From NCBI GenBank assembly GCA_047495785.1, contig JBLDXI010000032.1, positions 4,092,001 to 4,156,000 of the forward strand: 64,000 nucleotides of DNA. The letters are read 5' to 3'. This stretch comes from Lepidodermella squamata. Its lineage: Eukaryota > Gastrotricha. Shown in pieces: positions 37,014 through 48,179 of the stretch; position 1 is the stretch's first letter, and each line of letters starts with the position of its first letter. Under the pieces are notes generated by a model. That model searched no databases and was not told the origin of the DNA. It was given only the letters and a program-made list of their open reading frames with translations. A program made the translations under genes and the position numbers.

Positions 37014-38102
37014 TATTTACATTAGGAATGGACTTCACGTAGCAGCATTTTAACGACCTATAAGGATAGACTATTTGCAAGCTGATAAGTTCTACAAATT
37101 CTAAAAATTCTAAAAATTTTGTATTTGAAAGATAGATATAGCATCGAGTTGATGAATCTAAAACAAGACATTTGATAAAGAACAGCACAGCCGAGGTACA
37201 GCAATATGGAATGTGGAATAAACGATATCAATCTTAAATGAAAGCCCAGTGAAGCGGCAGGAAGATCCAGTTTTTAAACCGAATCGTGTACGCGTTTAAA
37301 TCTATTTCTAGATTCAAGAATAAAGTCGCAATGTTACAGTTTTCCAAATAATTGAATGGTACGAGTGGTGACTTTGTATTTGATGCTTTGCACGATCGAA
37401 TCGATCTATCGCCCCTAGAAATACGGCGCACTTATAGCCGCATTGTTTAAAGTTAACACTTGGCAAATAGATATCTAATTGTATATTAACCGCAACGACG
37501 GAATATTCTAGCAAAAAGGCATCTTTAGTAGCTTAGTAACCAATAAAATGCCAATGTCTCGCGGGGGACCATTGATTACATCCTATCGGTAAAATTGTTA
37601 AGGTAAAGTTAGAAGAATTACAAAGGCGTACAACAACAAGTTAGAAGTTCGAGGCAGGACGTTTTGATATCAAGCTTAGAGATGAGCTTTGATCGTAGTA
37701 CCTTAGGAAGTCCGACACCTGAAGCCTGCCTGCTACTTAGATAGAGCTGTCATATAAGAATATGTACCTGCAATGACGCCCGCCTTTGATGATATAAACG
37801 CTGGTGTGTGGGATTGCATATATAGGCCGTGGTATCATGACACTTTGCATGATAATATATTCCACGAAAATATTTCAACAAGCTGATTATCAGCTAATCG
37901 TGTTCATTTGCTATTTTCGGAATTACTCAAATGCTTTTCTCTCCTCGATTTTATTTAGAAAATTCGCATCCCTCTCTCTCCAAAAAAATGTGAGTCCGAT
38001 CAGCGATAAAAAAGCAAGTGAACGTTCAAGCAAATAAAAGCTGGTATTTTTCATATAGATTTCATAAATTATGAAGAAATGGATTGAAGCGAATGATGAT
38101 AC
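37014..38102. other. Intergenic spacer
   Basis: About 1.1 kb, A/T-rich. Several short frames under 90 codons occur on both strands without homology, signal peptide or splice support. No RNA or repeat recognised. Confidence 0.35.
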
Positions 38103-39948
38103 TCAGCTTTTACACGGACTATTTTGCGAATCAGAGGCATATTTTTCAAGCAATTGCTCGGCGTTCATTGACGTATCGTAGAGTCGAACCAAGGCGATAT
38201 CAAACAAAGCATCCGTTTTGTGGTCAAGCACGGTGTAGCCACAGTAAGGAGTTCTCGTTTTGCGACCCAACCAAATACCACTCAGTCGTCCCTTGATCCA
38301 GCGCGCCGCGAGACCCTTGTGAAATGACGCTGTTGTGGTTGAATCGAGCGAAAACTTGTCCCCACAGCTGCCGATGTGAATAACAGTATGGTTAGCCTCA
38401 TGACCAACAATTGCGGCATGATGCCATTGATTTGATTCGAATGGCTTTTCCAGCTGCGCTTCACCTTTCGTATCATTCGACTGGGAGGATTCGACATTCA
38501 ACTTCAATCTCCGATCTTCAGTTATCAGCAAGTTGATGCTGAATCGAGCTTTGAATTCGATCGAAACCATTGTAGCTCGAGGTACCTGTTGCAGATTTTC
38601 TGGAAGTCGGAACCAAAATGTCAATGTGTAGTTTTTCCAGCTCCATTCGGGTAGCATTGGCAGGTAGATGTGATCGTGGCGGAAGGCGAAAAACTTGGCA
38701 TCTGCTATTGCGTCCCGGTAAATGAGATCATAGCTGTTCAAAGGGCTCAAAATGCCGTGCATACGGTTCCCTGAAGTATCAGGAATCTTCGGCAAGATAG
38801 TTAGATTCAGGTTTTGAAGGTCCCATTTGCCTATTAGTCCTTTCACTCGTTTGCCAGCATCTTCCGGCCTGATTACTTCGCAATCTTTGCGCTTCTCCTC
38901 GGTCCACTTGCCAGCGCCCTCTTCATCAGCAACAAGGTCGCGAATTCGGCAGAAAAAACTCGAGTCAATGGTCCACATTTTGTGAACAGTCCAGTTCCGA
39001 AGCAATAACGCCGCCATTGTTTCCCACAGGTGTGTAGCCACGTTTGTTTCATAGCTGTAAGTTCGATGATAATGGGCGATCACATCTCCGCTGAAATACT
39101 GCCAATAAGGCCAAGCTACGGCAGTTTGGTTTAGCAGGTAGACTTCATCCGGGTGTTCACAAGATAATCGGCCTGGTATTATACAGCTGTGAAGATGCCA
39201 GTTGTTCTTATTGAAAGTCTTGTATTCATTCCACCATCGATGTAAAAATTTCGATGTGTTTTTTGCCATCGTGAAAGCGTTCACGACAACACGGTCTTTG
39301 GTACCCGCTAAAGGAGAGGAGGACGCAATTTGTAAAATAAAATCCCATTGACATAACTAACTCACGAAGCTCTAAGGGTATAACGAAGTCATATTTCAGC
39401 AGATTGGTTAATGGGCGCAGCACTATCATGTCCAGGTCGAGGAAAATTCCGCCTTCTTTCACCATAGTCTGCATCTGTAGTACATCTTTGCGATGAGCGA
39501 AATGGACGACTTCATTGCCGAAAACTGTCTTAGGCAATTCAGCCAACTTGTCCAATTTATCGATATATTTCAGCGCCTTTTCGAACCAGATACCCACTGG
39601 CTTGTAGTAGTAATGAAATACCACGGCATCGGGTTTCGCGATGGTCTTCGCTGCCTTCACAGCCAGGTACTGGTAAAACTTGAATTCCATCGGCTTAGTG
39701 GCTCCCTCGTCGCTCAAACCAGTCGCAAAATGAATGACGTAAGGAATACAAGTTTGATTGTTCCCACAGTTCCGTTTTCCGGCTGAGATGAAACTTGCCG
39801 ATTCATTGGGATTGAAAATACTTGCGAGTTCAGCATGCCGTCTCGGCGAGAATACGCTCTCCAGATAGATGACACCAAAAACGATTATCACGATTGACAC
39901 CAATCCGAAAAATAAACGGCGTTTCTCGACAACTCGGCCTTGTCCCAT
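38103..39948 (-). CDS. Gly_transf_sug (DXD) transferase fused to LamG-like domain
   Basis: Exons 39366-39948 and 38103-39307 (58-base phase-1 intron) give 595 aa. Anchor at residues 12-28. YVIHFATGLSDEGATKP near 70 and GGIFLDLDMIVLRP (DLD at 171-173) are almost identical to the copy at 28891, although the N-terminal stem has diverged (it has a CGNNQTC pair). After the intron: VVVNAFTMAKNTSKFLHRWWNEY, THLWETM, linker IDSSFFCRIRDLVADE, and the LamG-like domain to GIWLGRKTR and DALFDIALVRLYD. The preserved core with a divergent stem suggests purifying selection or gene conversion over the transferase. Confidence 0.92.
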
Positions 39949-40756
39949 TATTTAGTACGTTATTATTCTAGCTATCAAAATAATGACCTTGAAAACAAGA
40001 AGGATTGATTATCGTAGTACAGCTGGATAAACTAAATATGGGCATCTCGATGATGGATTCGAAAACATATTGAATAAAGGAATTCGAAAAATTGAAAAAA
40101 ATCAATCAGGTTGTATGAGACTGATCGCCTAATAATAACGCGCTATTATTCGCGTGAATCAACTCAGCACGCGTGCTCCTATTCATCGAAATTCCATACT
40201 ACAATTAAGCCAACATTCTCGCAAAGCTTCAAGTAAAAGCATCGACTATTCGAAAAACAATTATGCAGAGGGAAGCTCCGAAATATGACTTTGCATCAAC
40301 TTGATTGCACGAATATCACCTCGGCGGTTCGCTGTTACTCCATACTCGCGGTGGTTCCTTTGGATGGGCTATTTTACCTAAAATCTATCCGTCCATCAAA
40401 GTTGCGATTTTACGTTATACAGCTAAGATCGTGTTTCTGATTCGACATAAACCAATGACTTCAGACTTCAGACTTCAGAAAATCTGAAAAAAGCCAAATA
40501 ATAACGCGCTGGAACCAGCGTAAACTGTAAGATCCTCCATATATAACAGCGCATTTTCTGGACGGCTATAAATTCCGGCTCAGCAGGACGAACATGCTAT
40601 TAAATCAATGCCTCAATTGCCATGATGACTTGCATCTAAGGTTTATTAATTTTCAATAACATGACTAGTAACATCCGGTTAAATTGCACAAAATGGAGCG
40701 AGTAACACATAAAAAAGCGGATAAATCATTCGAAAAATATTGAATTTGGGGAAAAT
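39949..40756. other. Intergenic spacer with a short direct repeat
   Basis: The 14-mer AATAATAACGCGCT occurs near 40131 and again near 40497, about 365 bases apart. The first copy continues into a small palindrome-like ATTATTCGCG. This could be edges of a decayed element, but I see no inverted ends or target duplication. No gene recognised. Confidence 0.35.
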
Positions 40757-42322
40757 CTAAGCTTGATGCCACCTATCGATATTTTGATGAAATCCCACAC
40801 CATCGGAGGCCTTCACGTCTGGCATGCGCTCTCGCAGTATTGCCCCAGAGACGGATTCCTTTGCTTTGGAAACTTTCGCCTTTGGATCGACCGGACAGTC
40901 GGGTTCAGCCGTCACGTTGTAGCCTCGCCGTCTCAACCGCTGCATCACCGCGTTTCCATATCTCAGGGCCATCGTCGAATCAGGCACAAGGTGCCGAGAA
41001 TCGTACTCCTCATCGTAGCCAGCAATATACGGCATGCGATAATGAACCATTCGCCCTGTCTCTTTAGTATCGACAAAATCCGTATCGCCACCCGTTGTGA
41101 TATCATGAACGTAGACAAACTTGACATTATCCACTCTAACGATGGTTTTATACCGGCCAATGTCGTGGTATTTAGTAGCTCTATGCTTCATCGCTGCAAT
41201 TCTGGAGTAGGCCGGGTTGTTGCTTTCACATAGCCTTTTATCGTTGAAGCCGAAAAACCACGACCAAAAAGCAACACCGCCCAATTTAGGCATCTCAGCC
41301 AGCCGATCTTCAAGGAAATTCAGCAGCGTCGCATTATCGTCGTCAGAGTAAAGCTGGTAAAATTCGTCGTCGTCATGGAATGACAGCCAATCAGCTCGGC
41401 CTTTCAATCTGTACAAACAGTCATTTTGAGCTGTTTGTTGGACGTATTTCCCTGGCAATTCAACAGGCGCGTCGAAGTAGAACGGCGCCAGGGTGACTAA
41501 ACCCTCTTTAATATAACCCCCCAACATCTGCTCGTATTTCGCCGTTGAATTTTGATTGACGTAAATGATGAAGTATTCGAAGCCGATCATGTTGTGATAC
41601 TCAATCCATTCCGGGATGCGTTCGAAATGATCATCGGCGACCTGGGTGCAAGCTGCTAGTCGGTATTTGGGTTTAGGAAGTTCGAGATTACAGGCGAGCA
41701 GGTTCCGCCCAATCGGATTAAAGTACGGATAAGTTAGAGATCTGAGATCGAAACGATAACGAGCTGCACTGTTGGTATTAACCGTTGGTGACATCGGACA
41801 GCGAAGAACTATAGTCCAGTCGAACCCGTCTAAACCCGCCGAGTAACAAGTGCCTGAATGGTTGTTGAGAGTGATTCGCCATTTCGCTTTGTTACTCGCC
41901 CAATCTCGGTAATCGTTGATGTAGAAAAATTCGCTCGGTTTGTTCTCGTAAATGACAGATCGAGTATTGATACTTTGAGCCATGACGATGATGAACAAAT
42001 TTTTAACCGTTTCATTTCCGATTTTATCAGCTTTTAGAAAGACACTCCCAGGCTGGGGCACGATACCGGTGAGGTAGAAGTAAGGCTTGGCGGCATTGAA
42101 CTCCTCGTCGAATGTCCGTCGACATTCGGCAAATTTTTTATTGGCTTCGTAAAATTTGTTGATAATTGGCTGATGAGGTTTAGGTGGCGTTGCCGGCGGC
42201 TTCTCGTGACATGTTGCGATGAAAATCAGAGTTGCTACGAGTGTTGTAAGGGCTAAGTTAATCAAGGTGAGTCGGCTGAACCGGCGTCTGCTCGGCAGTC
42301 GCACCAAGATACCAGCCAGCAT
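40757..42322 (-). CDS. GT92 family glycosyltransferase
   Basis: 521 aa, one exon, ATG 42322. Signal anchor at residues 18-38, followed by a proline-rich stem (KPPATPPKPHQP). LAACTQVADDHFERIPEW starts near 222, IYVNQNS near 253, and the acidic motif reads DDDEF at 317-321 in place of DVDEF, keeping both outer acids. GGVAFWSWFFGF, YKTIVRVDNVKFVYVHD and GRMVHYRMPY follow. The C-terminal tail is about 45 residues longer than in its relatives, basic then acidic, ending NIDRWHQA. Predicted Golgi type II transferase. Confidence 0.92.
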   Translation of the reverse strand: MLAGILVRLPSRRRFSRLTLINLALTTLVATLIFIATCHEKPPATPPKPHQPIINKFYEANKKFAECRRTFDEEFNAAKPYFYLTGIVPQPGSVFLKADKIGNETVKNLFIIVMAQSINTRSVIYENKPSEFFYINDYRDWASNKAKWRITLNNHSGTCYSAGLDGFDWTIVLRCPMSPTVNTNSAARYRFDLRSLTYPYFNPIGRNLLACNLELPKPKYRLAACTQVADDHFERIPEWIEYHNMIGFEYFIIYVNQNSTAKYEQMLGGYIKEGLVTLAPFYFDAPVELPGKYVQQTAQNDCLYRLKGRADWLSFHDDDEFYQLYSDDDNATLLNFLEDRLAEMPKLGGVAFWSWFFGFNDKRLCESNNPAYSRIAAMKHRATKYHDIGRYKTIVRVDNVKFVYVHDITTGGDTDFVDTKETGRMVHYRMPYIAGYDEEYDSRHLVPDSTMALRYGNAVMQRLRRRGYNVTAEPDCPVDPKAKVSKAKESVSGAILRERMPDVKASDGVGFHQNIDRWHQA

Positions 42323-42709
42323 GCTACTATCACAGAGCCTCAGCGAAAAAATTGCATCATGTTGATATTAGCTAACTAGTTTTTTCGTCGTTCGTAGAAC
42401 AAAGCAAGCGAGGATACTTAGCCGCGCGCTATAGTTATTAACAGCACGTGTGGCGCTCGTAAATTGCCCATGGCTAACAGCCCTCAACACACTCAGCATA
42501 CAATGACGTGACGTCTATTTGAGTGTAACCTTTTTATGAAGGCTAAAAAACAACAAAATACTTGAAGGCTTGAAGAATGCGTGCGTGTTGACCTACAGCT
42601 ACGGGTCATATCGTTATTTGCAAACCGACAATTCAACGCTTCCTGATTTGGCGTACAAAAAACGCACCTTCAAACTGCAAAAAATAGTTCATTTTATTCA
42701 ATCTAAAAA
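42323..42709. other. Intergenic spacer
   Basis: No coding, RNA or repeat signal recognised between two GT92 genes. Confidence 0.35.
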
Positions 42710-44146
42710 CTAATTTCGAACTTTGAAACCACGAGAAATTAATTGCTGGCGTATTTCGGCCGCGTAATTATCAGCCATACTTCGGTCAATAGGCGCCTTG
42801 CCGCCGCGAAATTGCCGTCGGTAAATTTTGAATTTGTACGGCTCACGGTAGTGAACAAGGCGCCCATCGGTCAACGGGTCAGCTTCTACGACCAGGCCGC
42901 CGTCTGTCAAATCGTGAACTGCGTAGTGATGCGCATTGTCCACATTCAAAATCAATTTATGCTGCCTGATTGATGTATCAGTGTAATTTACAGCCCGTCG
43001 TGTCATACCGGCCATTCTCAAGCGAATTGTTTCCTCGAATCTCACTCTGGTACGATTACCCAGCATCCAAGGTTCTTGATAGGGAGGATGGCCGAAGAAC
43101 CAATTTCGAAACAAAACGCCCCCGACTTCAGGCTCGTCACGTCGTATCGCGTCTAGATAGCCTGATAAATTCGAGGAATTTTTCGAATTTTTACCCGGGT
43201 AAAATTGGATGAATTCATCGACATCTGTCATTGCCAGCCAATCAGCTCTACCCTTCATTTGATAAAGGCATTCAAGTTGGCTGGGAACTTTCGCCACTCT
43301 ACCACGGCTCGGAACTGGAACGTCCAAGTAAAAAACAGCAAGTTCGAGGATTCCCAACTTTTGATAAACACGAAGATAATTGCCAAATTTTGCCGTCGAA
43401 TTTTCGTTCACGAAAATGAGAAAAAATTCGAAGCCGATTAATCGATGGTATTCAATCCACTCTGGAATTATACCCAGATGGTTATCCGCGACCAGGGTGC
43501 AAGCGACAAGTCGATACTTCGGTGCGGGTAGCTCAAGTTGGCAAAGCGGCAAATTTCTACTAATTTCGTTGAAGCTCGTCGAGTTTCCAATTACTTCGAC
43601 GGAAACTGATCCCGAAATGCCGATTTTTACTTCGCATTTTAGAGTGAAAGCTGTTCGTTCAGCATGGGTTGTAAAGCTCATTTCGTGCTCCTCATTTTGA
43701 TCGTTAGAATCGGTTAAAGTTGGAGCTATGACTGAGCATTCCTGAGAAGAATTTCCGCTTGGAATCAGCCATGTTGTGTTGAAAGCCCATTGCCGAAACG
43801 CTTTTGTTGTAAGACCTTTCATGAACTGAAATCGATCACCGAATCGCTCGGTTAAAATAATGACGTAGATGAAGGTTTCATTGCCGTTAATTCGAGTGAA
43901 AACGCTGGCTGGCCATGGTAAGCCTGGGTACTTGTAAGGTCGGCGAGCATTGATGACTTCGCAATAATGTTTCCGGCATTTCGAATAACTGCTAACGGAT
44001 TCAGTTGCAGTATAATTATCATCCAGTAAATATCGTTTAACCTGAGAGTTGTACTGAAATTTCGAATAGAACAGCAAGATGAAGCAAACGTTGGCTACGA
44101 ATAGCAATGAAACTGCATGGGTTGATTTGCAATCTTTGCGAAACAT
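42710..44146 (-). CDS. GT92 family glycosyltransferase
   Basis: 478 aa, one exon, ATG 44146; anchor at residues 10-28. LVACTLVADNHLGIIPEW starts near 212; here DNHLGI replaces the usual DDHxDR, so one acidic and one basic residue of that block are lost. IFVNENS, DVDEF at 308-312, GGVLFRNWFFGH, HKLILNVDNAHHYAVHD and GRLVHYREPYK follow. The two conserved cysteines (VAC and LEC) are kept. By its Pro-Trp-Pro stem (GLPWPASVF) it is intermediate between the other GT92 genes and the three-gene subgroup at 45.8-51.9 kb. Confidence 0.92.
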   Translation of the reverse strand: MFRKDCKSTHAVSLLFVANVCFILLFYSKFQYNSQVKRYLLDDNYTATESVSSYSKCRKHYCEVINARRPYKYPGLPWPASVFTRINGNETFIYVIILTERFGDRFQFMKGLTTKAFRQWAFNTTWLIPSGNSSQECSVIAPTLTDSNDQNEEHEMSFTTHAERTAFTLKCEVKIGISGSVSVEVIGNSTSFNEISRNLPLCQLELPAPKYRLVACTLVADNHLGIIPEWIEYHRLIGFEFFLIFVNENSTAKFGNYLRVYQKLGILELAVFYLDVPVPSRGRVAKVPSQLECLYQMKGRADWLAMTDVDEFIQFYPGKNSKNSSNLSGYLDAIRRDEPEVGGVLFRNWFFGHPPYQEPWMLGNRTRVRFEETIRLRMAGMTRRAVNYTDTSIRQHKLILNVDNAHHYAVHDLTDGGLVVEADPLTDGRLVHYREPYKFKIYRRQFRGGKAPIDRSMADNYAAEIRQQLISRGFKVRN

Positions 44147-45285
44147 TTTTTGTTAAAAGTGAGATCAAAATGTGAGAGAAAAAATTGTCGAGCGCACGTG
44201 TTTGCTCGTGAGTCGGCCATTCATTTTTTTGTTTAAAAAAAGCATATTTTTCACAATTCTGGGAATGCCTTTTTCTCATTCAATTTTATTGAAAACTGGC
44301 ATAGTGTGAAACAGAGACATGTCATTCCATCCAAATAGCCGTATGTTTGAAGCCCTCCTTAGCATTTCCATAGGTATTAGCCATGGATCGATGGCTATTG
44401 GTCGTAAGCCCAGAGGGTAATGGTAAGCCCAGAGCTCATAATTTTCCAAGCAAATGACGTCGCTCAACTTGCCATTTCAGATAACCGTTTTATTGAATTT
44501 TTTGCACATTGAAGACACGATGATGACGGAGGCTGAGTTCAAACTTCGTTCGAAAAAAAACTCAACAATTTAGCGAAATTCAACATTTTAAATTTATTAT
44601 AATAGATTTTCCCATGAAGATCGTATATCGGGGTTAAAATTCTACCTGAATGAAAAAACTGCACCTACAACACCTGGTTGAAAGGCGCTAGACCTTCAAT
44701 AATGCACGGCAGATCGATTTGGAAAAAGGATCAATAGGTTGAAAGCTTTTTTTGACTCTAGCATGGCACATGAGTTTCAAGAGTTTCACGCTTTTGTGGC
44801 CTATGTCTTGAGAATGGAGATCAGGGACAATTTAGCTTCACGTCATATTCATTCATTTATCGTTCGATTTATCAAAATTGTTACATTCGATCTGCATTGT
44901 TATTGGTTGTTATCAGTGAATTCCCCGAAATGAGAACTGATTTACGTCAACGGAAAAAAGATATTTCACTGCCAATCCCATTTTTACTAATCAGTTGCGA
45001 TAACACGGACTTGGATCCATTTACGAGATTAACTTGAAATTTCAAATGATGAGTAAGAAGCTCACTTTCAATTTCGCCAACAATTAAAGAGATTAAATGA
45101 TTATTCATTCCCTGCCAGTACCGCATACCTGCGCTCAATATTAGCAGTGTCAACATCGCTCTTTAATTATCGTTAACAGCCGGCCTAATCGATAATCAGA
45201 ATAATAAGCCGAAGTACAGCGTGAGGCTAACAGTCAACACATTCGTCATATCAACGAATTGGCACAGAAAAGGCAAAGTGTCATC
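44147..45285. other. Intergenic spacer
   Basis: About 1.1 kb. GTAAGCCCAGAG is repeated directly within 30 bases near 44404 and 44424. A minus-strand frame from ATG 45156 to 44947 (69 codons) opens with a short hydrophobic stretch (MLTLLILSAG), and could be a small divergent gene; support is weak. No other feature seen. Confidence 0.3.
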
Positions 45286-45747
45286 ATGGCGATGCTGTTT
45301 TACAAAGTCCCGATTATCGAGGAACCGGAACCAGATAAATACGAAGAGAAATCTACGATACCGAATTCTAATTCGATAACAGAACATTCGAGAAGAAGCA
45401 GCGCCGCCTCATCAAACGCCGGATACAGCTTGACGAAACCTGGTGCGGATTTCAACTTCCGACCAACTATCGACAGGCGACATTCATCGATTTCAGCGCT
45501 TTACTCGTTCTTTTTCCACCGCAAATCTGATACGGGAAGCCGCGATTCTAACGGAACACAGTCGACCATCTACGTCAACACAAAACCCGAGCCACGCCGA
45601 GACAGCCGAGCCATCGAAATGGAAGGACTTATAGGCACGAATAAGCTGCCTCTGAAGCCGTGCTTACGCTACATTTTAATTGTTCTGATGCTGACGCTCC
45701 TTGCTTTCTTGGTCCCAACCGCTGCTATATATTACAAAAAATATTGA
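45286..45747 (+). CDS. Small C-terminally anchored membrane protein, family 1
   Basis: 153 aa from ATG 45286. It starts MAMLFYKVP and has a long polar, Ser/Arg-rich, probably disordered middle (RRSSAASSN, RRHSSIS). It ends in KLPLKPCLR and one hydrophobic helix (about 126-148) with only three residues, KKY, after it. The layout is that of a tail-anchored or single-pass membrane protein with a cytoplasmic N-terminus. The gene at 52532 shares both ends (MAxLYYKVP and KLPIQPCLR) but not the middle, so the ends are under selection. No known family recognised. The RRxS sites could be basophilic-kinase targets. Confidence 0.65.
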   Translation: MAMLFYKVPIIEEPEPDKYEEKSTIPNSNSITEHSRRSSAASSNAGYSLTKPGADFNFRPTIDRRHSSISALYSFFFHRKSDTGSRDSNGTQSTIYVNTKPEPRRDSRAIEMEGLIGTNKLPLKPCLRYILIVLMLTLLAFLVPTAAIYYKKY

Positions 45748-45827
45748 TAAATCTTCATATCTTCTTCATTTTCTACTGATACGATTGAGCTTTTATAATA
45801 AAGTATATTGGGTTTTTTTTCACAATT

Positions 45828-47261
45828 TTATTCGAAGTAGTTGGTTTCATTCACTATGAATCCACAGGAAATTAATTTGTCTATGATTATTTGTCCATAT
45901 CTTTCAGCCATGCTGTCATCAAACTGAGACGTTCCATTGTTGAAGTCAGGCACGTTGTAGGGTGTCCGATAGTGAACGAGCCTTGCGTCGTTGTAGCCAT
46001 CTGCCCATTGCGGCATGCCACCGCCGCTGATGACATGAATCCAGAAATACGCCACATTATCCACTAGAACAATCGTTTTTCGGCGTAGATCAGGCGGATC
46101 TCGGGATTTGTCCCGCGCTCGAAACGTCATTTCATTGATACGGGAGAAAACCATACGATCATCGGCCCACTTGGCAGGGAGCCGCGGCGGGTTTCGGCCA
46201 GGGCCATAGCCGAAGTACCAGTTGTAAAACACAACACCACCAAGGCTCGGTTGGCGGTGGTGAATAGCCTCGAGATATTCGATTAAGTTGGTCGCATTTT
46301 CTGAATTCTCATTCGGGTGGAACTGGAAAAATTCATCCACGTCCATAACAGCCAGCCATTTCGCTCGGCCTTTCAACTGGTAGAGCGCATCTTGCTCACT
46401 CTGAACTTGGTTCAGAAAATTCCGATTCGCGGCATTATTGTATTCGATGTAGTGAACCGAAAGTTCGACGATTTTCAAGCTGTTGATGTAAACGTCGAGA
46501 ATTCTCTCGAAACGGGCCGTCGACTCTTGATTGATGTATAGGATGAAAAATTCAAATCCAATGAAATAATGGTACTCGAGCCACTCCGGAATCCTATCGA
46601 TGTGGTCCTCGGCAACCATGGTTGTAGCTACTAGTCGGTAGTAAGGCTTAGGAAGTTCCAACTGGCAGGCTGGTAAATTGTCAATATACAATTCGCCATC
46701 TCGATAAAATGAGTTACTCGCACGGACTGAAAATAGGATTCCGTTCGAGATGTTAAAATTCGAATTTGAAATCGAGCAATTTAAAACGATGGCCATTCTT
46801 TTCCTGTCAAGCTGGCCGTGGTAAGAATAGGGCCGGCATGGTAGCCACGTATCGCTGCCTGTCGTTTGAACCATCCATCGCGTCTTTCGGGACCACGTCC
46901 AGTATTGCTTCTTGTCGAACTCGTTCGGATATCGGTCTGGCGGCTTTCCCAGCCATACAGTCGTCACGATCAAAATTACATGGTGTACCGTCAAGTTGTG
47001 AGATTTAACGAAAATGCTCGTTGGCCATGGCTTGCGGGTCTTGTAGGGCCTTAGTTGCTTGATTCTTTCAAAGAAAAATTGCCGGCATTGACGGTAGGTT
47101 AAATTTGTTCCGCTCCGATCGATGGAAAACCGTGATATAAAATGCAAAGGACGATCTTGATGGACGTGCCATGTACAAATGACGAGGACTAAAACAATTG
47201 AAATCGAAATGAAAATCTTCCATTCGACAGGCGATGATCGGGGATCATTGGTATAACTCAT
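45828..47261 (-). CDS. GT92 family glycosyltransferase, cysteine-lacking subgroup
   Basis: 477 aa, one exon, ATG 47261; anchor at residues 15-31. LVATTMVAEDHIDRIPEW starts near 210, then LYINQES, DVDEF at 307-311, GGVVFYNWYFGYGPGRNP, RKTIVLVDNVAYFWIHV and ARLVHYRTPY. Two cysteines conserved in most other copies (VACT and DCLYR) are both replaced here (VATT and DALYQ). It is a close duplicate of the gene at 48722, and the similarity continues into the upstream flank. The stop is about 80 bases from the convergent end of the small membrane-protein gene at 45286. Confidence 0.92.
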   Translation of the reverse strand: MSYTNDPRSSPVEWKIFISISIVLVLVICTWHVHQDRPLHFISRFSIDRSGTNLTYRQCRQFFFERIKQLRPYKTRKPWPTSIFVKSHNLTVHHVILIVTTVWLGKPPDRYPNEFDKKQYWTWSRKTRWMVQTTGSDTWLPCRPYSYHGQLDRKRMAIVLNCSISNSNFNISNGILFSVRASNSFYRDGELYIDNLPACQLELPKPYYRLVATTMVAEDHIDRIPEWLEYHYFIGFEFFILYINQESTARFERILDVYINSLKIVELSVHYIEYNNAANRNFLNQVQSEQDALYQLKGRAKWLAVMDVDEFFQFHPNENSENATNLIEYLEAIHHRQPSLGGVVFYNWYFGYGPGRNPPRLPAKWADDRMVFSRINEMTFRARDKSRDPPDLRRKTIVLVDNVAYFWIHVISGGGMPQWADGYNDARLVHYRTPYNVPDFNNGTSQFDDSMAERYGQIIIDKLISCGFIVNETNYFE

Positions 47262-47456
47262 GCCCTGAAAATAATCGCGGTCTCAAGACAGCAATTTTTG
47301 CTTGTGGTGAGCAATCGATTCATAAGTTGGAACTGATTTACGCTTAATTTTCACAAATTCACACGCGCCTCTCGTTATTCTTCACAAAAACACTCGAAAT
47401 ATTTTTGAATCAAGAGTGCTAGGAAGGACGTTATGATGTTTCAGAGCCCTCATTCG

Positions 47457-48010
47457 TTAAGCTGCCTGATTTTGAAAAATTAGGAAAAATAATGACCCGG
47501 CATCGTTGGATAGAAGACATTTTGAACTTGGATAGCGGAATTTCCGAAAGATTTTGAATGCTTTGAAACAGAGCCTTGCAATAACGAACGCGATTGTACA
47601 GCGGATTAGAGCTCGAGTGCGGCTAATATGGGGTGTACTTCCGTAATGACCGAACACAATCGGCTCAAACTTGTTGGGATTGAGGCGAAGTCTCCAACGG
47701 TTGAGCCGGTTTTCGGCGACTCGAAGACGCCTTTGCAGGTTTTTGTTGCTTTTCATCGACGAATTTGCCTTTCGCAACACAGAGGGCGCCATCGTTGGGT
47801 TTCGAATATTTCGCCTGCATATCTGCAGCGTAGAAAATGAAAAGGAGAGACGACATCGGTGAAACTTGCGGTACACCACAACAGATAGGCACGGCTAAGC
47901 TCATCTTCGACGCGGAGCTAATAGCAGTTGTGCAAGAAGTCTGACATCCATCTGACAATAGGCCGCGGGCTGTCCTTATACTTCAGCTTGACTCGTAGCC
48001 CATCATGCGA
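47457..48010 (-). pseudogene. Decayed LINE reverse-transcriptase fragment
   Basis: Minus-strand frames, broken by shifts, carry pieces of a non-LTR reverse transcriptase: HDGLRVKLK, PRPIVRWMSDFLHN, CGVPQVSPMSSLLF with the following ADM, and then RLRVAENRLNRW and LRLNPNKFEPIVFG. These are, in order, the thumb-adjacent and palm motifs of Jockey-like elements. At least two frame changes and in-frame stops make it non-functional. It lies between two recently duplicated GT92 genes. It does not correspond to the part of the 60.8 kb LINE that is inside the window, so the two cannot be compared directly. Confidence 0.75.
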
Positions 48011-48179
48011 AATATATAGGGTACGCATTTTATTAAGAATTTTATTTTTCAGATCTCAGATTTCACGATTTTAGACCATTTTTCACTAATGTGATTTGAT
48101 TCCAGGGATTTATTTCGGAGAACAACGATTTGTTTGCCGCAAAAACTTGATTTTAATTAAGGCTTTCAAAATCAAATAC

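Noticed and set aside
39949-40756. CRISPR-like or tandem array from the repeated AATAATAACGCGCT
   Set aside because: Only two copies, no regular spacing, and the DNA is animal.
40763-41233. 156-codon plus-strand frame inside the GT92 gene at 40757
   Set aside because: Fully antisense to a well-supported GT92 domain; a shadow of its codon bias.
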